A program made the translations under genes and the position numbers. A model generated the notes under the pieces. The model had not been told where the DNA came from, ran no database searches, and was given only the letters and a program-made list of their open reading frames with translations. Below, in pieces: positions 28,132 to 37,491 of a stretch of 64,000 nt of DNA. The stretch is taken from the NCBI GenBank assembly GCA_009776955.1, contig WRMW01000008.1, positions 1 through 64,000 of the forward strand. Reading direction: 5' to 3'. This DNA is from Clostridiales bacterium. Its GTDB lineage: Bacteria; Bacillota; Clostridia; Peptostreptococcales; Anaerovoracaceae. Within the stretch, counting starts at the first letter, position 1. Each line of letters starts with the position of its first letter.

Positions 28132-28766
28132 TAAAAGTATTGATTGCGGACGACGATCCCATCATCGTGCAGGGCGTTTCGATGATAATAGGCTCAAATG
28201 ACGGCTTTGAGGTGGTGGGCGCCGCCGCCGACGGCAGGGAGGCGGTAAGGCTCGCCCGCGAGACAAGGCCGGATGTTGCGGTGCTTGATATCCGCATGCC
28301 GCTGATGAACGGAATAGAGGCGGCGGCCGTGATGCTAAAAGAAGGGCTTTGCGCCCCGTTGCTGTTGACGACATTCGACGAGCCGGAGCTTATCGCGGAC
28401 GCGCTGACGGTCGGCGCACGCGGGTATATACTGAAAAATAGCAGCGCAGAAAGCATCATATCCGCCATACGCGTGGTTGCCGACGGCGGCACTGTCTTTG
28501 CGCCCGATGTCATAGGCTATATAAGGAGCATGATAAAGTCACCGCAACGGGCAGGGTCTCCGCCGCAAAAGGACGTGTTCCAAGACCTTTCCCCGCGTGA
28601 GCTTGAAGTGGCCGCCTTGGTCGCCGAAGGGCTGTCAAACACCCAGATTGCAGAGCGGCTTTTCCTTGCGGACGGCACGGTGAGGAACCATATATCGACC
28701 ATCCTCGAAAAGGCAGGATTGGAGCACCGTACACAGATTGCCGTAAAATTCTTCGAACGGGGGTAG
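28128..28766 (+). CDS. LuxR/NarL-family response regulator
   Basis: IKVLIADDDPIIVQG...DVAVLDIRMPLMNG; LSPRELEVAALVAEGLSNTQIAERLFLADGTVRNHISTILEK. Confidence 0.95.
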   Translation: MIKVLIADDDPIIVQGVSMIIGSNDGFEVVGAAADGREAVRLARETRPDVAVLDIRMPLMNGIEAAAVMLKEGLCAPLLLTTFDEPELIADALTVGARGYILKNSSAESIISAIRVVADGGTVFAPDVIGYIRSMIKSPQRAGSPPQKDVFQDLSPRELEVAALVAEGLSNTQIAERLFLADGTVRNHISTILEKAGLEHRTQIAVKFFERG

Positions 28767-28786
28767 GGGGCGGCAAAGGGGATGCT

Positions 28787-29224
28787 TCACTGGCCGCTTA
28801 CGGTTGGGTAGGGCCAGTCGGTGATGCCGCCTATGTCGTAGACGTTTGTGTAGCCTAAGCTGGCAAGGGTTTCGGCGGCGGCTGCGCTTCGGACGCCGGC
28901 TCTGCAGTAGACGAAGATGGCTTGGTCTTTGTTGGGGAGTTCGGCCTCGGCGCGGTCTGCTACCTCGTCGTGCGGGATAAGGAGCGCGTTCTCGATGCGG
29001 GCTTCTCGGTATTCGAGTTCCGTGCGGACGTCGAGGATGATGTAATCGTCCGACGCGTCCATCATTTGGCGGGCGTCATCGGCGGAGATTTTTTCATAGG
29101 TCGGGGCGGAGTGGTTGTCGGTGGCGGGGTCACCGGCGGTATCGTCGACAGAGGGGCTGCACGAAGCCAACACCGCCACTCCAATTACCAAAAAAACAAT
29201 TATCGAAATTATTCGCATATTCAT
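28787..29224 (-). CDS. rhodanese-like lipoprotein
   Basis: Lipobox VAVLASC; DYIILDVRTELEYREARIENALLIP; VYCRAGVRSAAAAETL. Confidence 0.88.
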   Translation of the reverse strand: MNMRIISIIVFLVIGVAVLASCSPSVDDTAGDPATDNHSAPTYEKISADDARQMMDASDDYIILDVRTELEYREARIENALLIPHDEVADRAEAELPNKDQAIFVYCRAGVRSAAAAETLASLGYTNVYDIGGITDWPYPTVSGQ

Positions 29225-29292
29225 ATTATTATTATACAGCAAGCAAAGGGGCTTGTATGTTGTATAATAGGGGCGAGGAGCGTAGAGGCATT

Positions 29293-30903
29293 ATGCAGAC
29301 ATATGTTTTGTTATTCAAGTTTGGGCGGTCGACGTCGCGCAAGTACAAGGAGGCGATAGAGCTTGCGGGGCAGTTTTCGGATTTTACGGAGGCGACTGAC
29401 AAGAAGCCGGTCAATACCATTTGGCTGCCGGCGGGGGAGTGGTTTATCAAGAAGCGGGAGTTCGACGATCTCTATGCGCTTGTGTGCGGGTGGAAGGGCA
29501 CGAGCGTGAGCTTGGACGGCGAGGAGATAAGGCCGCATGAGTTTTTTTGGAAGTTCAATACGGTTATCAAGTGCGCGAAGGAGTACGAGGACGCGGTAGA
29601 CAAGGACAATTATTGTTGCACGCATGGGACTTTTGAGGGTTGGGGGTGCAAGCAGCTTGACGACCTCGACCGGCATCTAAGCAAGCGGGCGTCGTATGCG
29701 ATGAAGTATTGGTACGGCTTCGGCGAGTTTGTGAGCGAGGGCGTGTGGAAGGTCAACAAGGGGCTAATCAAGGATTATTTGAAGAAGGAGGCCGGCGACA
29801 AGAACCTGGATTATTGCAAGATTTTTTCGCTTGAGAAGGCGTGGAAAATCGTGGATGGGCTGCCGGACGAGATAGATACGCACGGGAGCGCCTGGTGGGA
29901 TATCGACTATCGGGAGGATTTTGAGGGGGCGGCGATACTCAAGCGGCCTGTCGGGATAAAGCATAGGGCGGCGGGGTCGCGTGCCCGTGGCGGCGGAGTG
30001 TCGGCGGTGATGAAAGACGGGGTGCTGAACCTTGAGGCTGCCGAGGAGCGGACGCGGTATATCCCGAACGTGACGTTTGACGATGTGGGCGGCATCGACG
30101 ATATCATCGGGCAGATACGCGAGGTGATAGAGCTGCCATTGAAACGGCCGGATATCTATCGGTATCTGGGCATCGAGCCGCACAAGGGGATATTGTTCTA
30201 CGGGGAGCCGGGGACGGGCAAGACGCTTATCGCGAAGGCGATAGCGAACGAGACGAAGGCGCACTTCATACCGGTGAGCGGGCCGGAGGTGCTGAGTAAG
30301 TGGTATGGAGAATCGGAGTCGAATCTGCGGGATATTTTCGAGGAGGCGCGCGAGCTTCAGCCGGCAATCATCTTCTTTGACGAGATAGACTCTATGACGC
30401 AAAACCGCTCCGAGTCGGAGGGAGCGCGCGTGGATTCGCGTATAGTGAATCAATTGCTTACGCTGATGGACGGCATGGAGTCGTATGACAATGTGACGGT
30501 GCTTGCGTCGACGAACCGCCCTGAGCTGCTTGACGAGGCGTTGCTCAGGCCGGGTAGGTTTGACTACAAGATCGAGATAAAACGGCCTGATGCGGCGGGG
30601 TGTTTGCGTATACTTGAGATAGCGACGAGGAATATGCCGGTCGAGCCGGGTTTTGATTTGGGGGATATCGTGCCGGAGCTGCTTGGCAGTTCAGGGGCTG
30701 ATATCGTCTTTGTCGCGAAAGAGGCGGCGATAGGGGCTTTGCGTCGGAGCACCGATGTAGAGGGGCTGATACAGAGCGCAGAGGGCGATGGGTTTAAGCT
30801 GGATGATGTCAAGGTCGAGCGCGAGGACTTTGTTCATGCGATTGATGAGCTGCGGTCGAACAAGCTAGGGATGGCGCCGACGCGGACGGTAAGCGAGCGG
30901 TGA
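29293..30903 (+). CDS. AAA+ ATPase, Cdc48/FtsH-like single AAA domain, novel N-terminal region
   Basis: [52 protein letters not shown]. Confidence 0.9.
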   Translation: MQTYVLLFKFGRSTSRKYKEAIELAGQFSDFTEATDKKPVNTIWLPAGEWFIKKREFDDLYALVCGWKGTSVSLDGEEIRPHEFFWKFNTVIKCAKEYEDAVDKDNYCCTHGTFEGWGCKQLDDLDRHLSKRASYAMKYWYGFGEFVSEGVWKVNKGLIKDYLKKEAGDKNLDYCKIFSLEKAWKIVDGLPDEIDTHGSAWWDIDYREDFEGAAILKRPVGIKHRAAGSRARGGGVSAVMKDGVLNLEAAEERTRYIPNVTFDDVGGIDDIIGQIREVIELPLKRPDIYRYLGIEPHKGILFYGEPGTGKTLIAKAIANETKAHFIPVSGPEVLSKWYGESESNLRDIFEEARELQPAIIFFDEIDSMTQNRSESEGARVDSRIVNQLLTLMDGMESYDNVTVLASTNRPELLDEALLRPGRFDYKIEIKRPDAAGCLRILEIATRNMPVEPGFDLGDIVPELLGSSGADIVFVAKEAAIGALRRSTDVEGLIQSAEGDGFKLDDVKVEREDFVHAIDELRSNKLGMAPTRTVSER

Positions 30904-32456
30904 GTGAATGCTATAATTTAGACCAGAGCAGGACGCCGCTTTTTGATGCGCTTAGGAAGTTTGTCGATTGGGATCCGGCACCTTTTTTTATTCCGGCGCA
31001 TAAGATGGGCGTGGGCATAGACCCTAGGTTCAAGTCCTTTGCAGGGGAGAATATCTTTAAGCTCGACCTTTGCGAGGTGCGGTGGACGGACGATTTCCAT
31101 GGCGCTGCTTCGTCTATAAAGGAGGCTCAGGAGCTTGCCGCCGATGCTTGGGGGGCGGTAAAGACCCACTTTCTTGTGAATGGGACTTCGGGCGGTATAA
31201 TCGCTTCGATATGTGCGGTCTGCGGGGAGGGCGAGCCCATAATAGTGCCGCGGAATGCACATAAGTCGGCGGTCTACGGGCTTGTGGTAAGCGGCGCGAG
31301 GCCTGTCTATGTGGAGCCTGAGCTTGATGTGGGGCGTGGTTTTGTGGGTGGGCTTTCGCCTGCCGCCCTCGAACGTACGTTCTCCGAAAATGCGGGCGTG
31401 AGGGCAGTGTTCACGGTCAGCCCGACATATCATGGGGTGATGAGCGATACGGCGGCGCTTGCGGAGATCGCGCATAGTCATGGGGCTGTGCTTATCTCGG
31501 ACGAGGCGCATGGGAACCATATGTATTTTAATAAGCGTTTGCCAATGGGGGCGCTCGAACTCGGCGCGGATATAGTCTGCCAGAGCACGCATAAGATGTC
31601 GGGGGCGCTTACTCAGGCGTCAATGCTGCATCTTGGGAGTGGGGCGGCACGGCGTGTGGATTTTGACAAGCTTAGCGCGAACCTTAGTATGATGCAGACC
31701 ACGAGCCCGTCATATATATTGCTTGCATCGCTCGATATGGCACGGAGCTATATGGCGACGCAGGGTGAGGTTTTGCTTGATGGCGTGCTTGATTTGTTAG
31801 ATAGGGCGCGGGCGGATATCGGGGCGTTGCCGGGAATTGAGGTGCTTGGGGGCGAGGCTGTCGGGGGTGCGGGTTGCCGCCCATACGTTGGGAGTGCGGG
31901 TGTGTGGGGCTATGAGCCGACGCGGTTGGTGGTGTCGGCGTGCGGGCTTGGGCTTGATGGATATGGGCTTTTTGATGTGTTGCGTGAGCGCTATGGCGTC
32001 GAATGCGAGTTTGCGGACCCGATGTGGGTGGTCTGCGTGGCGGGAATCGGGACTACGGCTAGGGATACGGAGACGTTGGTCGGGGCGTTGCGTGAGGTTT
32101 CGGGGGAACGAGGCGGGGAACAGGAAATGTGCGGTTCTGTGCGTTCGGATAAGGCAGGGGAGCAAGGTTGTGGCTCCGTGCGCCCCTCGGCGGCGGTGCT
32201 GCCGCCTATGCCGCCGCTTCGTATGACGCCTCGTGAGGCCTGGTTTGCGGACAAGGAGACCGTTCCCTTTGAGGCGGCGCGTGGGCGTACAAGTGTCGAA
32301 ATGGTGGTGCCGTATCCCCCAGGGATACCGGTCTTGTGCCCAGGCGAAGTCGTTACGGACGAGGTACACGACTATCTTGCCGAGCAGAGGCGGGCAGGGC
32401 GGCATATGCATAGCGCAGCGGGCGATGGGCTTGAGACGCTCCTTGTGGTGAAGTAA
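30900..32456 (+). CDS. Orn/Lys/Arg decarboxylase family protein (PLP, fold type I)
   Basis: RTPLFDALRKFVDWDPAPFFIPAHKMG; LVNGTSGGIIASICAV; DEAHGNHMYFN; STHKMSGALTQASMLH; GTG start overlapping upstream stop. Confidence 0.92.
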   Translation: MSECYNLDQSRTPLFDALRKFVDWDPAPFFIPAHKMGVGIDPRFKSFAGENIFKLDLCEVRWTDDFHGAASSIKEAQELAADAWGAVKTHFLVNGTSGGIIASICAVCGEGEPIIVPRNAHKSAVYGLVVSGARPVYVEPELDVGRGFVGGLSPAALERTFSENAGVRAVFTVSPTYHGVMSDTAALAEIAHSHGAVLISDEAHGNHMYFNKRLPMGALELGADIVCQSTHKMSGALTQASMLHLGSGAARRVDFDKLSANLSMMQTTSPSYILLASLDMARSYMATQGEVLLDGVLDLLDRARADIGALPGIEVLGGEAVGGAGCRPYVGSAGVWGYEPTRLVVSACGLGLDGYGLFDVLRERYGVECEFADPMWVVCVAGIGTTARDTETLVGALREVSGERGGEQEMCGSVRSDKAGEQGCGSVRPSAAVLPPMPPLRMTPREAWFADKETVPFEAARGRTSVEMVVPYPPGIPVLCPGEVVTDEVHDYLAEQRRAGRHMHSAAGDGLETLLVVK

Positions 32457-32474
32457 AAGAGATTTAAGAGGGAT

Positions 32475-33842
32475 TTAGGCAATGGCGCGCATGGCGGCGA
32501 TGCCGATGGCGCATTCGAGACGTTTTTTTTCAAGTTCGCAGGACAGGCGGTGGGGTTTCATCATATCGCCTTCGATATGCAGGGCGTTGGCGTGGCAGCC
32601 GCCGCTGCAATAGTATTTTGCCCAACACTCGCGGCAGTCATCTTTGGAGAAGATATGCGATTTCTCGAATGCTTTGAGAAGCGGGTTGTGAAAGGCGTTG
32701 TCGTGGACACTGCCGAGCCGGAATGTATGCTCGCCTACGAATTGGTGGCAGGGGTAGATGTCCCCTTCGGGCGTGATGGCCGCGTATGTCGTGCCGGCGC
32801 CGCAGCCCGATGCCCTCTTGTACACGCATGGGCCTTGGCTGAGGTCGACGTTGAAGTGGAAGAACGAGATAGGCGTGCCTGCTGCGTCATAATCTAGGAT
32901 AAGGTCCGCGAGGCGGTCGTATTCTGCAAACAATTCGGGCAGGTCGGCGTCCGTTAGCGCCCAGGGCTCGTCCCTGTCCGTTACGGCGGGTTCTATGGAA
33001 ATATTTTTGAAGCCCATATCCGCAAGAAACCGAACGTCCTCGGCGAAATCTTTGTTGAGAGCCGTAAATGTGCCACGGACGTAATAGAGCGGGCTACGGC
33101 CAGGTGCGCCGTTTGCTTCGCGGGCGTTTTTGAACTGTGCCAATCTGTCGATGATATGTGCGTAAGTGCCCTCGCCGTTTACGGTCTTTCGCATACGGTC
33201 GTTGACTTCCGGCCTGCCGTCGATGGAGAGAATCACGTTGTCCATATGCTCGTTTATAAAAGCCGTGTTTTTTTCGTCGAGCAATAGGCCGTTTGTCGTA
33301 AGCGTGAAGCGTATATTTTTGCCGTAGTCTTTTTCGCGTTCGCGGCCGTAGAGGACGAGGGCTTTTACGACGTCGAAGTTCATCAGGGGCTCGCCTCCGA
33401 AGAAGTCTATTTCAAGGTTTCGGCGGTTGCCTGATTGCACGAGCAGAAAGTCGATGGCGGCCTTGCCTGTTTCGAGGGGCATCAGGGCGCGGGTGCCTGA
33501 AAAGCCGCCGGTGTCGGCGAAGCAATAGGCGCATCGCATATTGCAGTCGTGCGCGGCGTGCAGGCAAAGGGCTTTGATATGGGTGCCGCGGCCTTCGGGG
33601 GAAATGTCGCTTTCGGGGGGGGCGGGGGAGTAGAGAAGGCCGGCGGCGGTAAGGGCGTCGATTTCGTCGCGGGCCTCGCGGAGGGTTGCGGGCGGCAGGT
33701 TGTTGCCCCTACGGGCATCATCCGTGGGTGTGCCGTCGCAAAAAGAAAGGACATCAAAGACGGTATCGCTGACCGCATGGACAGCCCCGCTGTTGACATC
33801 CAGAACTATATTAAGGTCTTTGAAACGGTATAGGTGTATCAC
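32475..33842 (-). CDS. scfB: radical SAM/SPASM maturase of SCIFF ranthipeptide (thioether maturase)
   Basis: CNMRCAYCFA radical SAM motif; C-terminal SPASM cysteines (CVYKRASGCGAG...CHQF...CRECWAKYYCSGGCHANA); GTG start overlaps stop of SCIFF peptide ORF. Confidence 0.93.
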   Translation of the reverse strand: MIHLYRFKDLNIVLDVNSGAVHAVSDTVFDVLSFCDGTPTDDARRGNNLPPATLREARDEIDALTAAGLLYSPAPPESDISPEGRGTHIKALCLHAAHDCNMRCAYCFADTGGFSGTRALMPLETGKAAIDFLLVQSGNRRNLEIDFFGGEPLMNFDVVKALVLYGREREKDYGKNIRFTLTTNGLLLDEKNTAFINEHMDNVILSIDGRPEVNDRMRKTVNGEGTYAHIIDRLAQFKNAREANGAPGRSPLYYVRGTFTALNKDFAEDVRFLADMGFKNISIEPAVTDRDEPWALTDADLPELFAEYDRLADLILDYDAAGTPISFFHFNVDLSQGPCVYKRASGCGAGTTYAAITPEGDIYPCHQFVGEHTFRLGSVHDNAFHNPLLKAFEKSHIFSKDDCRECWAKYYCSGGCHANALHIEGDMMKPHRLSCELEKKRLECAIGIAAMRAIA

Positions 33843-33997
33843 TACCTCGGATGTTTGATACGTTCCTGCTCGCACTCCTGGTTTGCGACTGTGCATGAAG
33901 TCTTGCACGCCGACTGGCATGAGGTCTGGCACTCGCCGCAGCCTTTGGCTTCAGTCTCTTTGAGCGTTCCCTTGATGATGGTCTTGATCTGATTCAC
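33842..33997 (-). CDS. scfA: SCIFF (six-cysteines-in-forty-five) precursor peptide
   Basis: GTG start; NQIKTIIKGTLKETEAKGCGECQTSCQSACKTSCTVANQECEQERIKHPR. Confidence 0.95.
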   Translation of the reverse strand: MNQIKTIIKGTLKETEAKGCGECQTSCQSACKTSCTVANQECEQERIKHPR

Positions 33998-34087
33998 GTT
34001 TTTTCCCTCGCTTCCGTTGATATTTTCCGAACTAAATAATACCACAAAAAATAAACGCCGCGACTATTTTTCTGTATTGTTCCCCGC

Positions 34088-34849
34088 TTATGCCCCGTAT
34101 TGCTCTTTTTTCTTCGCCACCATTTCGGCGATCTCGCCGTCGTGCTCTGCCATCATGTCCTTGAAAAAGCCTTCGTAGTCGTAGACCAGTTCGTCCGCAG
34201 GCTCGGCCTCTATTTTGCGGACATAGCCTTCGATAAGGGCGAAGTTCTTTTCGTAGGCGTGCATGGAGTTTGAGCGGTGCGAGTAGGAGCCTATAGGCAC
34301 GCCGAGCTCTGCGGCCACTTTTTCCTGCAAGCGAATCAAGGCGAAGGCGTTCATAAAAAAGGCCTCTGGCAAGTCGTTTGAGCGGAACAGCACGCAGCAG
34401 TCGAGCTTGCCGTCACGGATAAAATACTGGATGCTTTGCAGGCAGGCGGGGTGGCTGTTTGCGCTGTCCACCTCGAAGTCGCGCAGCGACATAATGGCGC
34501 GTCTGCTGAAAAGCTCGCGTTTCAGGTCGGCGATTACGAAGCCTAGCTGGTGGGCGTAGCGTTGATGGTAGGTGTACTCCCAAAGGTGGTCTGCCTTGCC
34601 GATAACAAAGTCGAGTATGCCGTCAAGCATCTCAAGCTCGTACTGGCGAAGCTCTTTCGGCCCGCAAATAAGCAGCTTGCTGATGCGTGGCTCGGCGGTC
34701 GGCGCCTCTACACGCACGGTCATGGTGCATTCCTTCTGCATTTGCTCGTAGTCCGGGCAGTCCGCAAGCTCGCCGAGATTGTGCAAGGTCTGCAACGCCT
34801 TGTGATATGCTTCGGGCAGGGTGCGCCCCTCGATAAAAAACTCTTTCAT
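34088..34849 (-). CDS. thymidylate synthase-like (ThyA superfamily) protein
   Basis: HPACLQSIQYFIRDGKLDCCVLFRSNDLPEAFFMNAFALIRLQEKVAAELGVPIGSYSHRSNSMHAYEKN aligns by eye to the ThyA PPC/RS/N/HxY motifs. Confidence 0.75.
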   Translation of the reverse strand: MKEFFIEGRTLPEAYHKALQTLHNLGELADCPDYEQMQKECTMTVRVEAPTAEPRISKLLICGPKELRQYELEMLDGILDFVIGKADHLWEYTYHQRYAHQLGFVIADLKRELFSRRAIMSLRDFEVDSANSHPACLQSIQYFIRDGKLDCCVLFRSNDLPEAFFMNAFALIRLQEKVAAELGVPIGSYSHRSNSMHAYEKNFALIEGYVRKIEAEPADELVYDYEGFFKDMMAEHDGEIAEMVAKKKEQYGA

Positions 34850-34966
34850 GCAACACTCTCCTACGTAATCCATGCTCTACACTTATTGTTGATTAATACT
34901 AACATATTTTGTTACAATTACTCGAAAACAGATGCACATTATATAGAAATTATCGAGGTAAAAAAA

Positions 34967-36304
34967 ATGGCAGATAGAAAAATTATTATTATTGGGGCAG
35001 CGGGCAGGGATTTTCACAATTTCAACACCGTTTATCGGGACAATCCTGCGTACAAGGTGGTGGCGTTCACGGCGGCGCAGATTCCGGACATCGCAGGGCG
35101 GAAGTATCCGGCTGCGCTTGCGGGGGGGCTCTACCCCGACGGGATACCGATATACGAGCAGGGCGAGCTTGAGCGGCTTATAAAGGAGCTCGACGTGGAC
35201 GAGTGCGTGTTTGCGTATAGCGACATCCCATACACTGTGGTGATGGGCGTGGGCGCAAAGGTCAATGCGGCGGGGGCGGACTTCACGCTGCTAGGCGGCA
35301 AGGGCACGATGATAAAAAGCACGAAGCCGGTGGTCGCGGTGGGGGCAATACGAACGGGCTGCGGCAAGAGCCAGACCTCGCGGCGAATCGCAGAGGTGCT
35401 GATGGCGGCCGGTCTCAAGGTGATAGCCATTCGCCACCCGATGCCCTACGGCGATCTCGAAGCCCAGAAGGTGCAGAGGTTCGCGGCGATAGAGGACCTT
35501 GCCAAGCACGATTGCACCATCGAGGAAATGGAGGAGTACGAACCGCATATAGCGCGCGGCAATGTCATCTATGCGGGCGTGGACTACGATGCGATATTGA
35601 GGGCGGCAGAGAACGACCCAGACGGCTGCGACGTGATACTGTGGGACGGCGGCAACAATGACTTCCCATTTTACGTGCCGGACTTGATGGTGACGGTGGT
35701 GGACCCGCACAGACCGGGGCACGAGTTGCTTTACTACCCAGGAGAGACGACGCTTCGCATTGCGGACGTGGTCGTTATAAACAAGATCGACAGCGCCGAC
35801 CCTGCGGGGGTGGAGGCGGTCAGGCGAAATATAGCAAGCGTCAATCCTGGTGCGAAAGTGGTGGATGCCGCGTCAACCATAAGCGTTGACAAGCCCGAAG
35901 CGATAAAGGGCAAGCGGGTGCTTGTGGTGGAGGACGGCCCGACCCTGACGCACGGCGAAATGAAGATAGGCGCCGGCGTCGTGGCAGCCCAAAGGTTTGG
36001 GGCGGCCGAGATCGTGGACCCGCGGCCATACGCTGTGGGCAGGCTTGCGGACACATTCCGTACCTATCCCGACATAGGAATGCTGCTGCCTGCAATGGGC
36101 TATGGCAGCGAGCAGATGGCAGACCTCTCCGCCACGATAGAGCGGACGGACTGCGACTCCGTGGTCATAGCCACGCCGATAGACCTTGGGCGGGTGATAA
36201 AGATAGACAAGCCCAATACGCGTGTGGAGTATTGCCTCGATGAAATGGGGCATCCGAATATGGAGGACGTGCTAGCGGGCCTTATCGCAAAGGTCAAGAA
36301 GTAG
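34967..36304 (+). CDS. cyclic 2,3-diphosphoglycerate synthetase-like GTPase
   Basis: KIIIIGAAGRDFHNFNTVYRDN; AIRTGCGKSQTSRRIAEVL; ILWDGGNNDFPFYVPDLMVTVVDPHRPGHE. Confidence 0.85.
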   Translation: MADRKIIIIGAAGRDFHNFNTVYRDNPAYKVVAFTAAQIPDIAGRKYPAALAGGLYPDGIPIYEQGELERLIKELDVDECVFAYSDIPYTVVMGVGAKVNAAGADFTLLGGKGTMIKSTKPVVAVGAIRTGCGKSQTSRRIAEVLMAAGLKVIAIRHPMPYGDLEAQKVQRFAAIEDLAKHDCTIEEMEEYEPHIARGNVIYAGVDYDAILRAAENDPDGCDVILWDGGNNDFPFYVPDLMVTVVDPHRPGHELLYYPGETTLRIADVVVINKIDSADPAGVEAVRRNIASVNPGAKVVDAASTISVDKPEAIKGKRVLVVEDGPTLTHGEMKIGAGVVAAQRFGAAEIVDPRPYAVGRLADTFRTYPDIGMLLPAMGYGSEQMADLSATIERTDCDSVVIATPIDLGRVIKIDKPNTRVEYCLDEMGHPNMEDVLAGLIAKVKK

Positions 36305-36788
36305 TAGCTGCCTCCGCTTTTTTCTTGGCGGCCTCGTGCCGCTGACGGTCAAACTCCCGTCGTGTTTTTACGTGTTCGTAAAGCTCTTTTTCACGTTTGG
36401 TCTCCGGCACATATGCGGGCACGGGCGTCGGCAGCCCGTCTTTGTCCAACGCTACGAGCGTGAAAAATGCTTCGATGGCGCGGCCTTTGGTCTGGCTGTC
36501 GCGTATGTCCTCGGTATCGACCGTGACGCGTATCTCCACTGAGGTTTTGCCGGTGTAAGCGACGGTGCCGGTGCAGGTCACGAAATTGCCGAGGTGGATC
36601 GGCTTCAAGAATTGCAATTCGTCCACACGCGCAGTCACGCAGATGTTCTTTGCGTACTTGATGGCGGTGCATCCCGCCGTGGTGTCCATAAACCGCATTA
36701 TCTCTCCGCCGTGTACGCTGCCTATCAGGTTTGCGTGATGCGGCTCCATAATCATTGTCAGTGTGACAGTCCTGTCTTTTGCGCTCAT
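36294..36788 (-). CDS. acyl-CoA thioesterase (hotdog fold, YciA/BACH-type)
   Basis: MIMEPHHANLIGSVHGGEIMRFMDTTAGCTAIKYAKNICVTARVDELQFLKPIHLGN. Confidence 0.92.
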   Translation of the reverse strand: MSAKDRTVTLTMIMEPHHANLIGSVHGGEIMRFMDTTAGCTAIKYAKNICVTARVDELQFLKPIHLGNFVTCTGTVAYTGKTSVEIRVTVDTEDIRDSQTKGRAIEAFFTLVALDKDGLPTPVPAYVPETKREKELYEHVKTRREFDRQRHEAAKKKAEAATTS

Positions 36789-37093
36789 TTATCGCTCCCC
36801 TCCTATTTGTCCCCTATATCATACAGGCTATCGAGAGTCCTGCCAAGAAGCATGGTGCGATAATTCTTGTAAAATTTTATAACGATAAAAACCTTGATTT
36901 TTCAAGGACTGCAATATTCTAAAAATTTTTTTGTGACAAGATTGCAATAAAAACGGGAAAATCCGGGTCTATATATATACGGGGCATACGGCACATCAGT
37001 GCCTAAGAACCGTACAAGAACTTCGAAGTTTTGTAAGTTATAGCAGCCAGTTTTATCAAAATCGTTGTAATGTAAAAAGGAAAGAATCGAGTT

Positions 37094-37291
37094 ATGAAAA
37101 CAAATGTGGAAAACGTGGCGAATTCGAATCGCCAGATGGGGCAGGCCCATCAGAAGAAGGGGATCGCTTATCAGGTTGACGCAATGGTGAAGACGGCATG
37201 CCTGATTTGCGGGGAGCGCCTAGGGAGCTACAAGCACTACGGCAAAGACGTTTGCGCGGAGTGTGTGGATCACATACGAGTGAATTTCTAG
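37094..37291 (+). CDS. small zinc-ribbon-like protein (two CxxC), function unknown
   Basis: 65 aa, CLICGERLGSYKHYGKDVCAECVDHIR; RBS GGAAAGAATCGAGTT; followed by strong terminator. Confidence 0.7.
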   Translation: MKTNVENVANSNRQMGQAHQKKGIAYQVDAMVKTACLICGERLGSYKHYGKDVCAECVDHIRVNF

Positions 37292-37303
37292 ACGGCGTGC
37301 GAC

Positions 37304-37342
37304 GGGGCGGAGCCTTAGGCTCCGCCCCCGCCCTGACTTTTT
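37304..37342 (+). terminator. Rho-independent terminator
   Basis: Perfect 11-bp stem GGGGCGGAGCC TTA GGCTCCGCCCC followed by T-rich tract. Confidence 0.8.
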
Positions 37343-37491
37343 CACGTCACCGCAATGATAAAAACCAAAAATATGAGACAAGCGTGACGAAAACTATAGC
37401 ATCGCCCGCCAATAAGCGGTACAATAGCGGATAGGAAAAGTCGTGCTGCGGATTGCGTGCGGCGATGTGTATGCTTAATTGGAGATTGTAG

